Shown here piece by piece: positions 48,081 through 61,131 of a DNA stretch of 64,000 nt. A program made the translations under genes and the position numbers. The DNA is from Chiridota heheva (Eukaryota > Echinodermata > Holothuroidea > Apodida > Chiridotidae). The stretch lies in contig JAIGNY010002177.1 in NCBI GenBank assembly GCA_020152595.1, positions 660,001-724,000 on the forward strand, in the 5' to 3' direction. The notes below the pieces were generated by a model. It was not told where the DNA came from. It saw nothing but the letters and a program-made list of their open reading frames with translations, and did not search any database. Position 1 is the first letter of the stretch; each line of letters begins with the position of its first letter.

Positions 48081-49335
48081 TTTGATTGGTCGATGTTTAA
48101 CGGCACCACGACAAATGTGTCAAATGTCAAATGTGCCAAGAGGGTGTTATAAAAAATAAGGTGCAAGAGTTAGGACAGAGAGGAATGGGAGAGGAAAAAG
48201 GGAGAGGCAAGAGAGATAAAGGAATAAATAAGAGAGGCGCAAATAAAGGTGATAAACAGAAGGAAGGCTAGGATTGGAAGGTAGAAAAGGGCAGTAAAGG
48301 TATGGATTAGATCAGGTGGAATTAGTTGCTATTGCGGCGGAAGGTGATGATTATGGAGGAGGGATTGTAAAGAAGGAGAGGAGAGACCTGAAGTTCAGGT
48401 ATACAGGTATAAGGGACAGGTTAAGAGGATATGCTTGATTGAGAAATCGATGTTGCAAGTAGGGCAGAGAGGAGTAGGGGGAGCCAGAAAGGAGGTGAGA
48501 GTGGGCGAGAAAGGAGTGACCGAGGCGGACGCGATCCTTAATTCGTTTTTTTTAATTTTTTTAATTTTGTTTATAGATATAATAGTGTCGGTATGGTATG
48601 TTTAATACATACTTGGATCTCTCAGCTTCAGCGGTACATCTGGGTACTCTTTGGCGTAAACAGTTCTATATGAATGGAATAAATGTTTCATGTTATTATC
48701 ATTTTATTGCTTATCGAATGGGAGAAAGTGAACCCCTTTTTTAAAATGTTTAAATGTTTATATTATAGCACCCAGATTTTCAAGGTTTGTTGCCCTTTTA
48801 TATAAAAAACAACCACTCTTTCAAATTTCTGAAGCCTTTTTTGTTGAGAAAGTGCCCGTTAGCATCCGGAATTTCAAGATTGTTTGCCCTTTTATACGAA
48901 AAACGAACCCCTTTTAAATGCTTGGCTACGGGCCTGCATATCATTTGTGAAAAGCATCCAATTTGTAAAGTCGAGATCCAGAGGTCATTTAAGAGCTGAA
49001 GACCACACCCCTCCCCACGGCTTTGCCGCCCTCTTTAGACATCAAATGGAATACATACATGAAAACATGAATTTTCCCTCAAAGCTGTTAACTGGGCGGA
49101 GAAACATCATGACGTAGTTAAACAAATATTGTATGTAGGCCTATGCATTAACCAACACAAGGTGTTGCAAGGAATTCAGAAATCCTTCCAACTGACTTAC
49201 CTTCCGGACATGATTAAGCTGTCAAAAGAAGGAGAAAATATGGGTTACTGCAAGTCAGAAACGATTTACGACAACTTCACATACGGTATACGGAAAGCAT
49301 GCTTGTTTTAAAGATACCTACTAGCCTATACCATA
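48081..49335. other. Intergenic stretch with a purine-rich tract
   Basis: 48160-48530 is strongly G/A-rich (GAGAGG, AAGGGAG words) on the plus strand. No gene is recognised, and the frames at 48787-49311 carry no signature. Confidence 0.5.
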
Positions 49336-49339
49336 CATG

Positions 49340-49830
49340 CTATACCTTCCCGATTTTCCCGATTTGGAGGTAAAATTGCGAAGTTATTAACATTATATTG
49401 AAACAATTGGTAAAATTGGAGAGAAAAAAAAGAGGAAACGTTGGTAAAATTATGGTCAAATTTGTCAAAAAAATTCCCGAAAATTGAGTGACATAAAATT
49501 CCTCAAAATCAAATAAATTGTCTAAATTAAATGGCATTTCCCGAAATTGAAGAATCGCCCAACATGAACGAAATATTCCTCTTGTCAAACAATTCACCGA
49601 AATTTTAAAGAAAGTGACCGAAATTTATCAAAAATTGAAAATAGTGTAAAAAAAAATCACAAAATTTTCCTTAAATTGACAAACAATTAACCAAATTATC
49701 AAAAAAACTGCTCGAAAATGAAAGAAATTTTCCGAAAAAAAAAGAAACTTCTCGAAAATTAGAAACATTTCCCAAAATTGAAGAAAAATCCCGAAAATTG
49801 AAAGAGATTTTCCAATTAGCAGCAACGTCA
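49340..49830. repeat. A-rich minisatellite family P, locus 3
   Basis: Repeated AAATTG-AAGAA-TTCCCGAAAATTGA units of about 20-24 bp for ~490 bp. The same unit style as 37905-38480, and the longest intact run outside that locus. Confidence 0.7.
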
Positions 49831-50745
49831 TTGATGGAACTTAACCAGTGCAATTTTTCCAATTGTGACCGTGAATTTTTGGGGTACTTTCCCCCTCCCC
49901 TTTCCCCCTCCCCTCTTCTGCCAATGTAGCCAAGTCAATTCTTACTATTTTCAAATACGTCTACGTGCTTTCAGAATGTCAAGTTATTTACTATGTTAGA
50001 CTGAAATCTTGAATATATACACACGATGATTAACAGGTAGGTATCATCAAATCTGAATAAATATCAAAGTCCAATATTAAGAATTTTGACACGTAAACCA
50101 CGTATATACATACTGGCATACATAGCATAATAGACAAGAGGTGGTCATTATGTGATCGCGTTAGCGATAATTAGCACATTCGCAAATATGTAAAAATTGT
50201 TACATATTTGAACTAGTATCGTTTGTGTAGCTGGAGTGTTTGACTCACGTATCCCATGTTGGTTTAATGTGTGTGGGTTGAATGTGGTATCTCTGGAAAA
50301 GATAACCCATATACACCCCATGCAACCATGGGTAAGGGACCTGTATATGACTAGATGGGATGCATATACGGGCAATTTGGGCGGTGAGGTGTATGTATTT
50401 TTTGCAGGTAATTAAATTAATTGCGTTATGTTCAACGCTCTTACACTCACACATTTCTGTTCCCCAAAAAAAAAAAAAAAAAGCATATCACATTATTTTA
50501 TGATTCAAAATTCAAACCTATAAATGCCGTAACACAACCCGAGTCCCGGGTCTACTGCAGTATCGTGCATGTTATTCAGGATAATGAAAGCCATACCACG
50601 TATGTATGAAAACAAGGGGTGTATTTTCCACCAATTAAAGGCGACCACAAATTTTGTAACATCATGAAAGAATAGATATAAAAATAATAATTTCAAATCA
50701 AATGACGAGTTGACATGGTATTGTGTTTACGTGAACAATGAATAG
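49831..50745. other. Intergenic stretch without a recognisable gene
   Basis: Contains a C-rich patch at 49880-49920 and a poly-A run at about 50465-50482. Nothing else is assignable. Confidence 0.4.
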
Positions 50746-51336
50746 GCCCTTAAAGGAATAGTTAAAGGGTAATGCAAGTCCATCGTACATGAAAGAGCGG
50801 ACTTCAAAAGAAACAAAATTGTGAAGAATGTATGCAAATATCTTATTCCGTTAACAGGCTAGGGAGACATTTAAATTTTAACTTTGGTTATTTGTGTAGA
50901 AATGAGTAAAATCAGACTAATTGTGACGTTTCAGCCTCAGATTCCTCTAATTCTTTATGTATTCCATTATATTTTGTTCTCCAAATTTGTGGCTTACAAA
51001 ACATTGGATTTGTCAGGAAAGTAGTAAAAACAGAATAAAGGTAATTATAATTTACCACTGGAGAAAGTTCGAGGAAAAATGATCTAAAAAGTAAAAATGT
51101 TGATTAAATTTGCATTAAAATACATTAACATTTGTTAAAAATGAGTGTGTCAACCTTCCGTTGTAGACTCACTACACCAGTCATTTCTACACAGGTAAGA
51201 TAGAGCTTTAAACTTAAATATTTTCTTAACGGAATAAGCTATTTGAATGTTTTCTTCACTATTTTGTTTCTTTTGAAGTGCTCTTTCGTATACAATGGAC
51301 TTGCTTGACCACTGAAGTAACCCTTTATTCTTATGC
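50746..51336. mobile_element. Fold-back element copy 5
   Basis: Left end TTAAAGGGTAATGCAAGTCC; right end GGACTTGCTTGACCACTGAAG followed by TAACCCTTTA. Matching inner arms: CTTCAAAAGAAACAAAATTG with CATTTTGTTTCTTTTGAAG-like on the right. The axis lies near 51060. No coding capacity. Confidence 0.85.
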
Positions 51337-51379
51337 ATACGAAGAAAACGATAATAACACTAGTTGAATCCACCAGAGC

Positions 51380-51645
51380 CATTAGACTATAGGGCCGTTG
51401 CCTATCCCCGGTTTACTTGGCGTAAGCAGATGGGAGTCCGCGACTTTACATGCACGGGACGCCAGTCCATCGCAGGTTAACTCCCCAGCAATGCTGGTAC
51501 TCATTTCACAGCTGAATGGACTGAAGTAAATAAAGTGCCTTGTGTCTTACTCAAGGACACAATGCAGCGCTCGTGACGGGAATCGATCCCGGTACTTTGC
51601 GAATACGACTCCTTATCCATGCACTGAGCCACTACATCACTTTTA
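51380..51645 (-). mobile_element. tRNA-derived SINE, family S2
   Basis: On the minus strand it starts with a tRNA-like head: A-box-like TGGCTCAGTGCATGG near 51632 and B-box-like GGGATCGATTCCC near 51583. The body reads TTGTGTCCTTGAGTAAGAC, CAGCTGTGAAATGAGTACC and CCTGCGATGGACTGGCGTCC. This central module is familiar from tRNA-derived SINEs of many animals (recalled, not searched). It is unrelated to family S1. Confidence 0.8.
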
Positions 51646-53163
51646 CAACACTAGCATGGCGTAAATAATTCTAAATCAATTTATATCCGTATACATAAAT
51701 ATATCATCAATTGTTGAACTTGTTAATATGAATATTAATACAATACCTATATGATTATTCTTGTCCAGATTATAGGCAAACTACTTTGTAGGAGTATATT
51801 CGTTGTTTAAGTCTTCTGGGCGCAGTTGATTTATATTTATAGCATTACACAGATTGGTACGCGGTCAAAGCTCACCATTATGGAACATGCGCAGTGAATG
51901 TTGTTTAACGAGTTTCCCCTCGTGATATCTGCATATGTCTATATTGTGCAAAATATTACACCTCAGAAATGTTTGGTTAAATACCATCCGAAAATTTCTG
52001 CGAATTTTACTTTTTTTTCCCCTTAGGTTTTGGTATAGCATGTTGCAAATTACTGGGATCACGTGATCATGAAACAATCAGCATTATTCCTTTTTGGGAT
52101 ATGTGAATTATTGATATGTCCAAAGTCTATACTTACAAAAAGTAGGCCCACAAATTTGGCTTATATTATTTTAATAGTTGGTTAACATTTTAATAAAGTT
52201 TAATCTGACCAGATAAAGCCAGGTATATAATATGATGTATATGTTGCCAACTCTTTATATACACAAATATAAAAGTTTGATCTGGTGCGTATCAAATTGA
52301 ATCGTCTGGCAAGTGAAGGGAGCACCCCTGCTCCCCCTTCCGCCTCCCATTCTTATATCAAATACAAATCTGGCTTTTATTTGGCATTTATATTTGTTCC
52401 AGATATATTTTTATGTCGGGATTTATGTCTAGGTCATGCACGGGCTTTCTCCAATAAAATAACAGTAGCCCGCCACCCGTGGTTGAGTTGAGAAGAAGAC
52501 AAGTATGAAACATCTTGAAGGGGTGAGAGTGATACCACTATGCACGTTTGTGGGCTTCCCTGGTTCTTCGTTATTTCCTTTTATTTGGCGTTTTAGGGTT
52601 GATAAATAGACACCTTGTGTACCCATGCGCCACCAATCCTCAGATGATCCTCACAACAGCCTCTTATTTATTTTACTATCTTCTTATTATTGCTGTCATT
52701 TTGCTGGAAGTAAATTGGGTTTGCCCGAAAGAGAGGGCCAAAACATGATTTCCTAAACAGTATGAGTGACATAGCCTTTGCGACTGCCGCCCACTTCCCG
52801 ATTCAAAGTGTAACTGTTTCTTGAATCCAATTACAGGGACACACAATTAATTGGCTTGTCGGTGACACTAGACCGAAAACTGAGGGTGTATTTTTAGGGG
52901 TCCCCCAAAAATCAAATGCTTATCTAGCACGCAACGGTATGAATATTTATTGCAAGTAAAATTTGCCCTCATGTCGTGTGTGGGCTATGAAAGCATAACG
53001 TTTATCGATCTTTTGTGGATAATATATCTGTAAAATTGGCAAAAACGAGCGCCCTCACTTTTAGGTCTAGTTCTCCTTTATGTAAATATGTAAATATTTC
53101 GACCAATTGGAAACGTTGGATTGTGTGTATTGTTTTTATCTTCAAGTTAACGCGATAAATAAA
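51646..53163. other. Intergenic stretch without a recognisable gene
   Basis: Nothing assignable apart from the weak repeat shared with 42540-42650 (52848-53155). Confidence 0.4.
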
Positions 53164-53475
53164 CGAAAAGGAAAGAGAATTTCCATTATTTTACTTCAAA
53201 AAAGCAACAAAAATTGGGTCACATTGGACAGCTTAATAAGGGTTACCCAGCCGCTGCATCGTCAAAGACCATACCATTTAAATTTGGAGTGCCCTTACCT
53301 TCCCCCTCCTTCCCCCTTCCGAAAAGGAAAGAGAATTTCCATTATTTTACTTCAAAAAAGCAACAAAAATTGGGTCACATTGGACAGCTTAATAAGGGTT
53401 ACCCAGCCGCTGCATCGTCAAAGACCATACCATTTAAATTTGGAGTACCCTTACCTTCCCTCCCTCCTTCCCCAC
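53164..53475 (+). repeat. 156-bp tandem duplication
   Basis: 53164-53319 is repeated almost exactly at 53320-53475, from CGAAAAGGAAAGAGAATTT to a pyrimidine-rich tail. The two copies differ mainly in the C/T tail. A plus-strand frame across both copies gives a 158-residue peptide with an internal repeat; it has no domain and is not called as a gene. Confidence 0.9.
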
Positions 53476-54010
53476 CCCCTTCCCCTCCCCCCCTCCCCGC
53501 ACCCGAAACATAGTCCCCAACCCTTGGACTGCTGGATGGGCCCAAGTATATTAATTTCTAAATGCATTTTAACACAATGTTGAGATATTTTTTTAGGACA
53601 AAAGGGGAAAACAAAGAATAAACACACTTTAAGCAAATCACTCGGCTCAAGAAATTCCTAACAACAACGCGGATAAATCTGGCCATGCTTCTCTTGACGT
53701 CACAATCAGCGCTGCTTCCTGCCGCGTACGTTATGATTGTGTGCGTGATCGGTGCTTGGTCAACAGAATACCAATAGGAAAATTTATTGTTTAAATTGAG
53801 GCGAGCGATATTCTTGAATTCTTTCAACAAAATCATCATGAAGTTGGGACATTATTTTTAAGCAGCCTTTATTATTTTTCGTTAACATAAATTACCAGAA
53901 GACTATCTTTAGCAAAGTTTGTCAATGCAACTGTTTGCATGACATTTATTATTTAGGCTTGTGCCCCGAAGTTGTCAGACTGATTTAAATTAAAATCTTT
54001 CGGTATTTTT
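53476..54010. other. Pyrimidine tract and a possible regulatory patch
   Basis: A C/T-rich tract runs on to about 53510. A CRE palindrome TGACGTCA is at 53695-53702, followed by GC-rich CGCGTACG and an inverted CCAAT box (CCAATAGG) near 53771. No coding exon is evident nearby. Confidence 0.3.
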
Positions 54011-54561
54011 AGAGGATTAGATCAGTAGTCAAGCATTGGTCCATCTTTTATGAAAGAAGACTTTAAAAGAAACAAAATGGTGAAAAAAGAATCTTATTCG
54101 GATAAGGAGATATTCAAGTTCATATCTCTGTCTTATTTGTGTAGAAATGACTGGTGTAAAAAGTCTACTATGAAAAGTTGGCGTCTTTATCTTCACATAC
54201 TTAACAATTGTTAATGTATTTTAAAGAAAGTTTATTTGATTTTTTTTCTATATAGTTAAATTACCTTTCCTCGAACTTTTGTCACGATTCAATTTTACTA
54301 CTTTTTTTGACATATCCCATTGTTTTTAAGCCACAAAATCGCAGGACAAAATATGATAGAATACATAATGACTTTGAGGATTATGAGGCTATGACATCAC
54401 AACTAGTCTGATTTTAGTCGTTTCTACACAAATGATTCCAAACTTTATTCTTAGATATCTCCTTTACAGAATACAATTTTTGAATGTTTTCTTCACTATT
54501 TTGTTTCTTTTGAAGTCCTCTTTCATATACGATAGACTTGCTTGACTCCTGAATTAACCCT
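54011..54561. mobile_element. Fold-back element copy 6
   Basis: Left end GAGGATTAGATCAGTAGTCAA; right end GACTTGCTTGACTCCTGAATT AACCCTC. The arms match copy 2 closely, for example TTTTTTGACATATCCCAT and AAGCCACAAAATCGCAGGAC in the right half. No coding capacity. Confidence 0.85.
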
Positions 54562-55727
54562 CGAATACTATCCTACATTTTTCGTATGTTCTCAGTATGC
54601 AAAAGAAAGTTATCAAAGGCGGACGTGTGCTCAACTTACCTACCTCCCTATAAATCCACTCTTGCTTCGAAGGGATTAAGAATAACATTACACTAAAACA
54701 TAAACTAAAATTATCGATTGAATAGGGTACGTACGCCTACCCACGTAAATTAAATTCAATCTTGTGTTGAGAAAATACTAAACCTTATAATCATTCATAG
54801 TTTAAAACTCTCTTAAATCTATAATGCAATTTTATGTTTGTTGGCAACAGCTGGGGCGCACATTATGTGTGTGAGTGAGTGTGGGGTGGGGATACGTATA
54901 ACCTCTCTCTTTGAGACAATGGACCATGGGGGAAGGCAGAATCTAAACGTTTAAAAGGTCGGAGCCAAAGTGGTGAGAAGTTGCTGAGATTGGTTGCCAT
55001 AGAAATTGTTAAACGATTCGTTGTTCTGTTGTGATCTTTGAATAAAACTGATTGGTCCATCAGAAGTGGGCTCTCAATTTTGACAAAATTTCGGCGGTTA
55101 AAAAGTGATATCACTTATCAAAATTTTCGAAATTTGAAAGATCATTCCGAGTCAATTAAGAGAGTCTAGAACAAAGGTTCACATAGGAGCTGTCACTAGT
55201 TTTTGTGCTTTATGAAAAACATTGATAATAATCAACCAGGTGCGGCGGATTTTTCACACTATTTGTATGGAGGGTGGGGAAGAGGGGTTGGGGGTTGGGG
55301 GAGTAATGATAAAGAATATATTGCTAAAGATTTAGCATGATGCATAATGCCTCAACTTGCGTTGAATGACTTGATTTATGTTTATATTTTCAATACACTT
55401 TCACCCGCAGGTGTGTAAACCTCTAGCGTCCCCAGGCTCACCGCCCTGTAAACAATGCTACATTTAACACACCAATTAAAATGTAACTGCAATTGTTAAC
55501 ACGTAATAATCTTCCATGCAAGATCACACTGTCGGGTATTGGGATACTCGCATAAACAGAACGCCACAACGAAAGACCAAACCTACTGAATCCATGAAGA
55601 ACGAAAGGCGGAATGAGAACTTTACGAACTAAACTGTCTACAGCCTTGAAACTGAGAGAATAATCAATCGGACTGTTGGAAATAGACACACACACATGAA
55701 AGATACACCATGCACTTCCATATGTGA

Positions 55728-55730
<3 letters not shown>
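54562..55730. other. Intergenic stretch without a recognisable gene
   Basis: Nothing assignable. The last bases before the AT tract, GCACTTCCATATGTGAG at 55713-55729, match a 17-nt word of the palindrome's internal repeats (for example near 32947). Confidence 0.45.
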
Positions 55731-56028
<298 letters not shown>

Positions 56029-56251
56029 TACACACCTTCAAAGTGATGACACGCGCACAACCGATGACGTCCTCGGTTGTTTTTAGTTTTAAAAATGGCC
56101 GTTTTCAAAACTATTATGACTAAAACACTACTCTAGTTCAGTATTTTTGCATTTCGATACATGTCACTTGTTAGATAGGATAAGTTGAAAATACGAGTGT
56201 AACCTAATTTCTTAATACCGCCAGCCCATGTGTGTGTGTTGTGTATTGATC

Positions 56252-56661
56252 GGTCACCACTTATATAGGATTACGCCCACGTCATCAGTTGTAGGGTCTA
56301 CACATGTATGAGAGAGAGAGAGTTGAACACACAATTACAATGACGGGGTCGTCGCCTGCGTATTCGGTTATGATAGTACAAATGCTATCACGAAACGCTT
56401 AATACGACCGGACGAGAACACAGGTACGACGTACGGACAGACATAACATCGACAACCAAGTCAATGTCCACGGCCTTTGATAACCAGTTGTGGTGCACTG
56501 GCGTGTCTACCCACCCCAGGATTGAACCCGGGGCCTCGTGGTCTGTAGACAGGTATGATAACCGCTACACCACAGTAGGTAGATACACATGTATGGGTGA
56601 GTGGTCACCACTTATATAGGATTATGGATACGTCACCAGTTGTAGGGTCTACACACGTATG
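56252..56661. repeat. 59-bp duplication split by a SINE
   Basis: The unit GGTCACCACTTATATAGGATT...GTAGGGTCTACACA-GTATG occurs at 56252-56310 and 56603-56661. The SINE at 56311-56583 lies between them, so it inserted into an existing tandem pair. Confidence 0.8.
56311..56583 (-). mobile_element. SINE family S1, full-length copy with 12-bp target duplication
   Basis: On the minus strand the head reads TCTACCTACTGTGGTGTAGCG (A-box region) and CCCGGGTTCAATCC (B box). The body follows and ends in a short (AG)n-like tail at 56311-56324. The target duplication TACACATGTATG lies at 56299-56310 and 56584-56595. This is the best reference copy of the family in the window. Confidence 0.88.
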
Positions 56662-56670
56662 GGTGAGGGT

Positions 56671-56715
56671 GGGTGTGTGTGTGTATGCGTGTGTGTGTGT
56701 GTGTGTGTGTGTGTG
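56671..56715. repeat. (GT)n microsatellite
   Basis: About 20 GT units with one ATGC interruption. Confidence 0.9.
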
Positions 56716-58141
56716 CATTTGCCCTGTATTTTGAGCATGAGCTTTTTCTAGAAGCCTTGCTCAGATGAAATGGTTAGGGGAGGGGATATAGAGTTACATA
56801 ATTCATTCCTCAAAGGTTATTCCAGTAAAACTTGAATCTTTAAGGAATTGATTTTTCTGTTTTCGTGGGAAAGTGAGTCCAAATATTGCCTCAGATATGT
56901 TGCCCACCAACCAGCCTCCAACGCCCAACCCCCAACCACCCTCAACAAGATGCCATTTATAACATAGTTTTTTTTTGTTATCATCATGACCGTACAAGCT
57001 CACACCTTTCCTTCATCTTTTCATTTTCAAAAAAGGCATTTTTGTAATTTTTCGGAAAAGTGGGGAACGTGCTTCCTCCCATCTCCCGTTCACACACCTA
57101 AGGGATGGGTAGTCCACATGAACGCAGATACAAAGTGCATCACAAAGTGCATCACAAAGATGAATAAACACCAATCTATCAAATGAAATTTTCGTTTTTC
57201 AGATAAATACAAACAATCTTCCTTCATTTTAGACTATTTTCTAGCATCCAAAATCAGAAACGCATTTCAAATATGTTTCAAAATCAATGAACATTTTTAA
57301 ACTTTTCAAGATTTTTACATCCAATTTCTAGACCCTTTATGTTCGCGCTTCGTGCGATGACTTTAATGATATAACGGAAAATGTATATAATTTTTGTATT
57401 TTTTAGGCACGGTCATTTTTCAACTTCCCGTGAAGTATAGGCCTATATCATTTTCATTTCTGTTCAAGTGCTAAAGCTTTTAAAAAAAATTGAACCCCCC
57501 CTCCCCACCTTACCCAATATAAAGAGGACAATGCAGTAATTGAAAAATAATCGCGATCATTTTAATCTAATAATCTAAAATAATCCCTATACATTTAATT
57601 GAAATACATGTAAACCCAACCAATCTATATAACTGAATCTAATTTGTAATTTTACTATTGAGGGCGGTTCAGGATTTCTGTGATGGGTTGGCTAACCTCC
57701 CAAACATTGATGTCTTGATATCATTCAGAAGCGGCGGAACCAGGGGACGAAAAAAGTGGGGCAAATGTGTTGTTTAGCCCCATCCCCAATATTTGCTTTT
57801 AATTTTTCTTAATCTTACAGAAAATATGTTAAAGAGAAAATTCCCGCATTATATTCAAAGAAATAACCATTTGTTGGATTTCATAAACCGCCAAAACATG
57901 TTGTTGCCCTGCCCAAGGCTATATACACAGCGGCAATATTCATCATAACTTAACAGTCACAAGTCAGAGGCAAGGTCCTATGAATGAAACCTGTTGCCAA
58001 ATACAATATGTACGGACACATTCGACCGATCTCGATTAAAGAAGACACTTCAAAAATCAAATTGAAATAGTATGGATATCCGAATTTTTGTCAAGAAATC
58101 TCTTGCAAAAGAAAGTGAAGAGGTTGAGCCTTTGGGAGAAG
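56716..58141. other. Intergenic stretch with an M1 fragment
   Basis: 57035-57105 resembles the right end of the M1 family (TTTTTCGGAAAAGTGGGG, then ACACACCTAAGG). CAAAGTGCATCA is duplicated at 57130-57155. No gene. Confidence 0.45.
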
Positions 58142-58316
58142 CAGTGGCGGGGCTATGGGGGTATCCATAGATCACCCCCCCCCCCTCCCCACCTGCCCCC
58201 CTTCTAGAAATGTGTGTAAAGTGACATATTTTGTCCGATTTATAGGTTTTTGCCTCCCCCCATGAGAAACATTTGCCCCTCCCCCCACCATGACCAAAAT
58301 CCTGGTGCCGCTACCC
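58142..58316. mobile_element. hAT-like MITE with 8-bp target duplication
   Basis: The left end CAGTGGCGGGGCTATGG and right end ATCCTGGTGCCGCTACCC are inverted over GTGGCGG/CCGCTAC. The flanking GGGAGAAG at 58134-58141 and 58317-58324 is an exact 8-bp direct repeat, the duplication size of hAT elements. The interior is only C/T-rich filler, so it is non-autonomous. Confidence 0.7.
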
Positions 58317-59758
58317 GGGAGAAGCGAATGTGAAAACAAGTGGGAAAAGATGGTGCCAGTGTCTCATGCGGGGTGTCTCATCGGAGGCAGAAAATCTAGT
58401 TCACGATCACGGTAAGAAGCATAATGCATGATTTATCATTTAGACATAATCATCAGTGGCGCCATGGGGGAACGTGCCCCCTCTATTTCCGACATGTCGA
58501 AAATTGTATTTTGTCCAAAATGGCTATTTTAGCCCTTTTGATATGGGGGTGGGGAGGTAGTCTGTATCATTGCAAAATTATATGCTGCTATACTAGATCG
58601 TTCGTAAACATCCTACTTTAGATTAAAAAGCCGTGTATTGCACATATTCACATAGTCTTCTGGGGTATCTAAAACTTGAAAATGCGAGGTTTCCATAGGG
58701 CTTCGCCCCAGAGGCTTCGCCCTAGGACTTCCACCGGGGCTTTGTTCCGCCTAAGGTGGTCCCTTGACCCCATACCAAAAATTTGTGTGCCCCCAATATC
58801 AAACCCACTGATAATCATGGACGTAGATCCTTGGGAAATGTGAGTATTCATACAACACTTCTTGGCGAACCTCTAACACGTAACGTGTTTCATACAATAA
58901 AATTGAAAGAAAAAAAGTTGGGGTCAAAATAGGACATAATCCTGCGCTTCTTAATTCAAAAGGATGAAAATGAACTTACGGATAGTGAGGTTTTTAAGAC
59001 TGTACCCTTTTTTCATATCAATGTTACTTTTTGTTTTAAAGGTTGGCTTTTAGTAGATCGTTGAGACATATATCAATTCGATCTTTTGTTATCACGCCTA
59101 AATTGTTTATTTTAAAAGGGCCAACCCCCCCCCCCCCCTTCCCCCCTTGCCCCTTCCATTTAAACCTTAACTCCTTTTAGGTAATTCGGGGGCCCCTTAT
59201 TATAGTCATTGTAAGGCTCCGGGGTCTTTTTCATACGGTGCCTCATCGGGACTCTTTGGGGCCTCTTATTATGTACTCATAAGGCCCCTTAATTGCCTTC
59301 TTGCTACTAGTACTTTATCGAGGCCAGGGCCTTTCGGGTCGAGGCCGGCGTTGCAGCCAGGGGCGTAACTTGACTTCGAGCCCAGGAGGGGGTGTAAGTC
59401 AAATTTTCCTTTGCCCTATTCATTAAAAAACGAAATACGTGTGTCTATACAATCACACAATATAGAACAGTTGGGAACAGATCACCCCCACTCCCCACCC
59501 ACCACCGCTAATCCTGTCGCCAGGAATTTTACTGCGTGACACGGTGTGCCCATTTACGGGCCCTGGCGAGATCTATAGGGGTGAAGCCTTGGTTGGGATC
59601 CAGAGGACGAAGCCATGGGAGCTCCAAAGTAATGCATCAGCAGAGAAGAAGTTTATCTGCAAACTGGTTGGAGAGATTTTCTTGATTAATCTATTGTAAA
59701 AGAAGGAAAAGAGACGTTTTGCTTTACCTGTCCAAAGGCCGATGGACTTGTCTAGAAG
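58317..59758. other. Intergenic stretch with transposon-like fragments
   Basis: CAGTGGCGCCATGGGGG at 58453 resembles a hAT-type left end without a visible partner. 58690-58760 repeats GGGCTTCGCCC/GGCTTCGCCCTAGG words. A poly-C run lies at about 59126-59160. No gene is recognised. Confidence 0.45.
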
Positions 59759-60172
59759 ACAGGGGTGTAGGCAGCTTTCGAAAAGTAGGGGCACGACCTT
59801 TTAGGGGGAACTACCAAAAGTCATATGCATATGTCTGCCCCCTGTCTGTAGATAATAAACTAAATTAAAAGGGGCACTTCATTTTTTGGAAGAGGCAATT
59901 TTCCAATAGGAACCCATTTCCCTGTAAATGGGACTGACAAAAGTTGCCAGTTTCCCACAATTTGATCAGTAATTAAGGGGCATTTAATTTTGAAAGAAGC
60001 ACTTTTGTAATACTTTAATTTTTTTAAGTGTTTAAATTCCACCAGTTCTTGCACCTTTGACAGTAAATGAGGGGCACTTTTTAATTTCAGATGGGGCACT
60101 TTTGTCATTTTTCGCAAAAGTTGGGGCTACGTTCCCCCAGTGTCCCACGGCTCCAAACCTATGCTAGTAGGG
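59759..60172. mobile_element. MITE-like repeat family M1, copy 2
   Basis: Left end AGGGGTGTAGGCAGC; right end GGCTCCAAACCTATGC. It is longer than copy 1 (42767) because of extra GGGGCACTTTT-type internal units. No coding capacity. Confidence 0.7.
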
Positions 60173-60610
60173 GTTTAATCCTCCATTGGTTAACGTGTAT
60201 TTCCAGGGTCCATTAAGATAAGTGTATTTTCTTGGGCACTCTGGGTGGTTAAATCTTCATTGGGCTCGCTGGGTGCTTGTGGTTTAATTCTCATTGGGCT
60301 CACTGGGTGATTGGGGTTTAATCCTCATTGTGCGCATTGGATATTTGGGGCCCTCATTAGGTGTACTTGGTGCTTCCATTGAGTTAACGTGTATTTCTAT
60401 GGTCCATTGAGATAACGTGTATTTTCTTGGACACTCTGGGTGCTTGGGGTTTAATCTTAATTGGGCATTCTGAGTGTTTGGGGTTTAATCATCATTGGAC
60501 GCACCGAGTGCTTGGATTTAATCCTCATTGGGCGCGCAGGGTACTTGGGGATTTAATCCTCATGTTCGCACTGGATGCTCTTGGGGTTTGATTTTCATTG
60601 GGCGCGCTAG
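60173..60610. repeat. ~32-38-bp minisatellite, left block
   Basis: Units of the type GGGTTTAATCCTCATTGGGC, then GCACTGGGTGCTTG, repeat about eight times. They are interleaved with a second unit, GTGTATTTCTATGGTCCATT GAGATAAC. The array continues beyond the LINE fragment. Confidence 0.8.
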
Positions 60611-61131
60611 GCTCTAGATGAAGTAAACAAGTTCAGATACCTTGGTGCAACAGTAAGCTTACAAGGTGGCGGCGAGGAAGATATCCAAAACAGTATATTT
60701 AAAACAAGAGTAGCATTTATGAAGTTGAATAAGATATGGAACTCATGTTCTAATGCTACAGGAGAATTTTGAGGATCAGATGGCCATATGTAATATTTAC
60801 CGATGAAATACTGAGAACCATTAAACATGACAAAATCAGCACTGAAGTAAAAAGAAGAAGGTGGAGGTGGATTGTTTATGTGATGCGCATGAGCACTATT
60901 AAGCACTGTGTGACAGCTATGACGTGGAAATTAGAGAGGAGAAGGAAGGTTGGTCGCCCTAGAACGACCTGGAGAAGGGCAGTCGAGAAGGAGAGGAAAG
61001 TGATAGGATGGAGCTCGTGGACAGAAGCCAGACAAGCTGCAAAAAAAAAACCCAGAGTCCAGTGGAGAGAGTGCACTGCAGCCTTATGGGCCGGGAGGCC
61101 TAAAGAGACTATGTGGGGTGAAGTGCACTAG
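60611..61131 (+). pseudogene. Dead LINE 3' fragment (RT C-terminal region)
   Basis: The first frame (60611-60769) encodes LDEVNKFRYLGATVS, GGGEEDIQNSI and FMKLNKIWNS, then stops at 60770-60772. After a frameshift, 60769-61131 encodes RRRWRWIVYVMRM, then RRKVGRPRTTWRRAVEKE and WTEARQAAKK. These are typical of the post-catalytic C-terminal part of many animal LINE reverse transcriptases. The segment that usually links the two blocks is deleted. It is inserted in the minisatellite and unrelated in sequence to the element at 23150. Confidence 0.8.

Noticed and set aside
53107..53583. 158-residue frame with an internal peptide duplication as a repeat protein.
   Set aside because: The peptide repeat is just the 156-bp DNA duplication, which is divisible by three. 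The C-terminal part is a translated pyrimidine tract.
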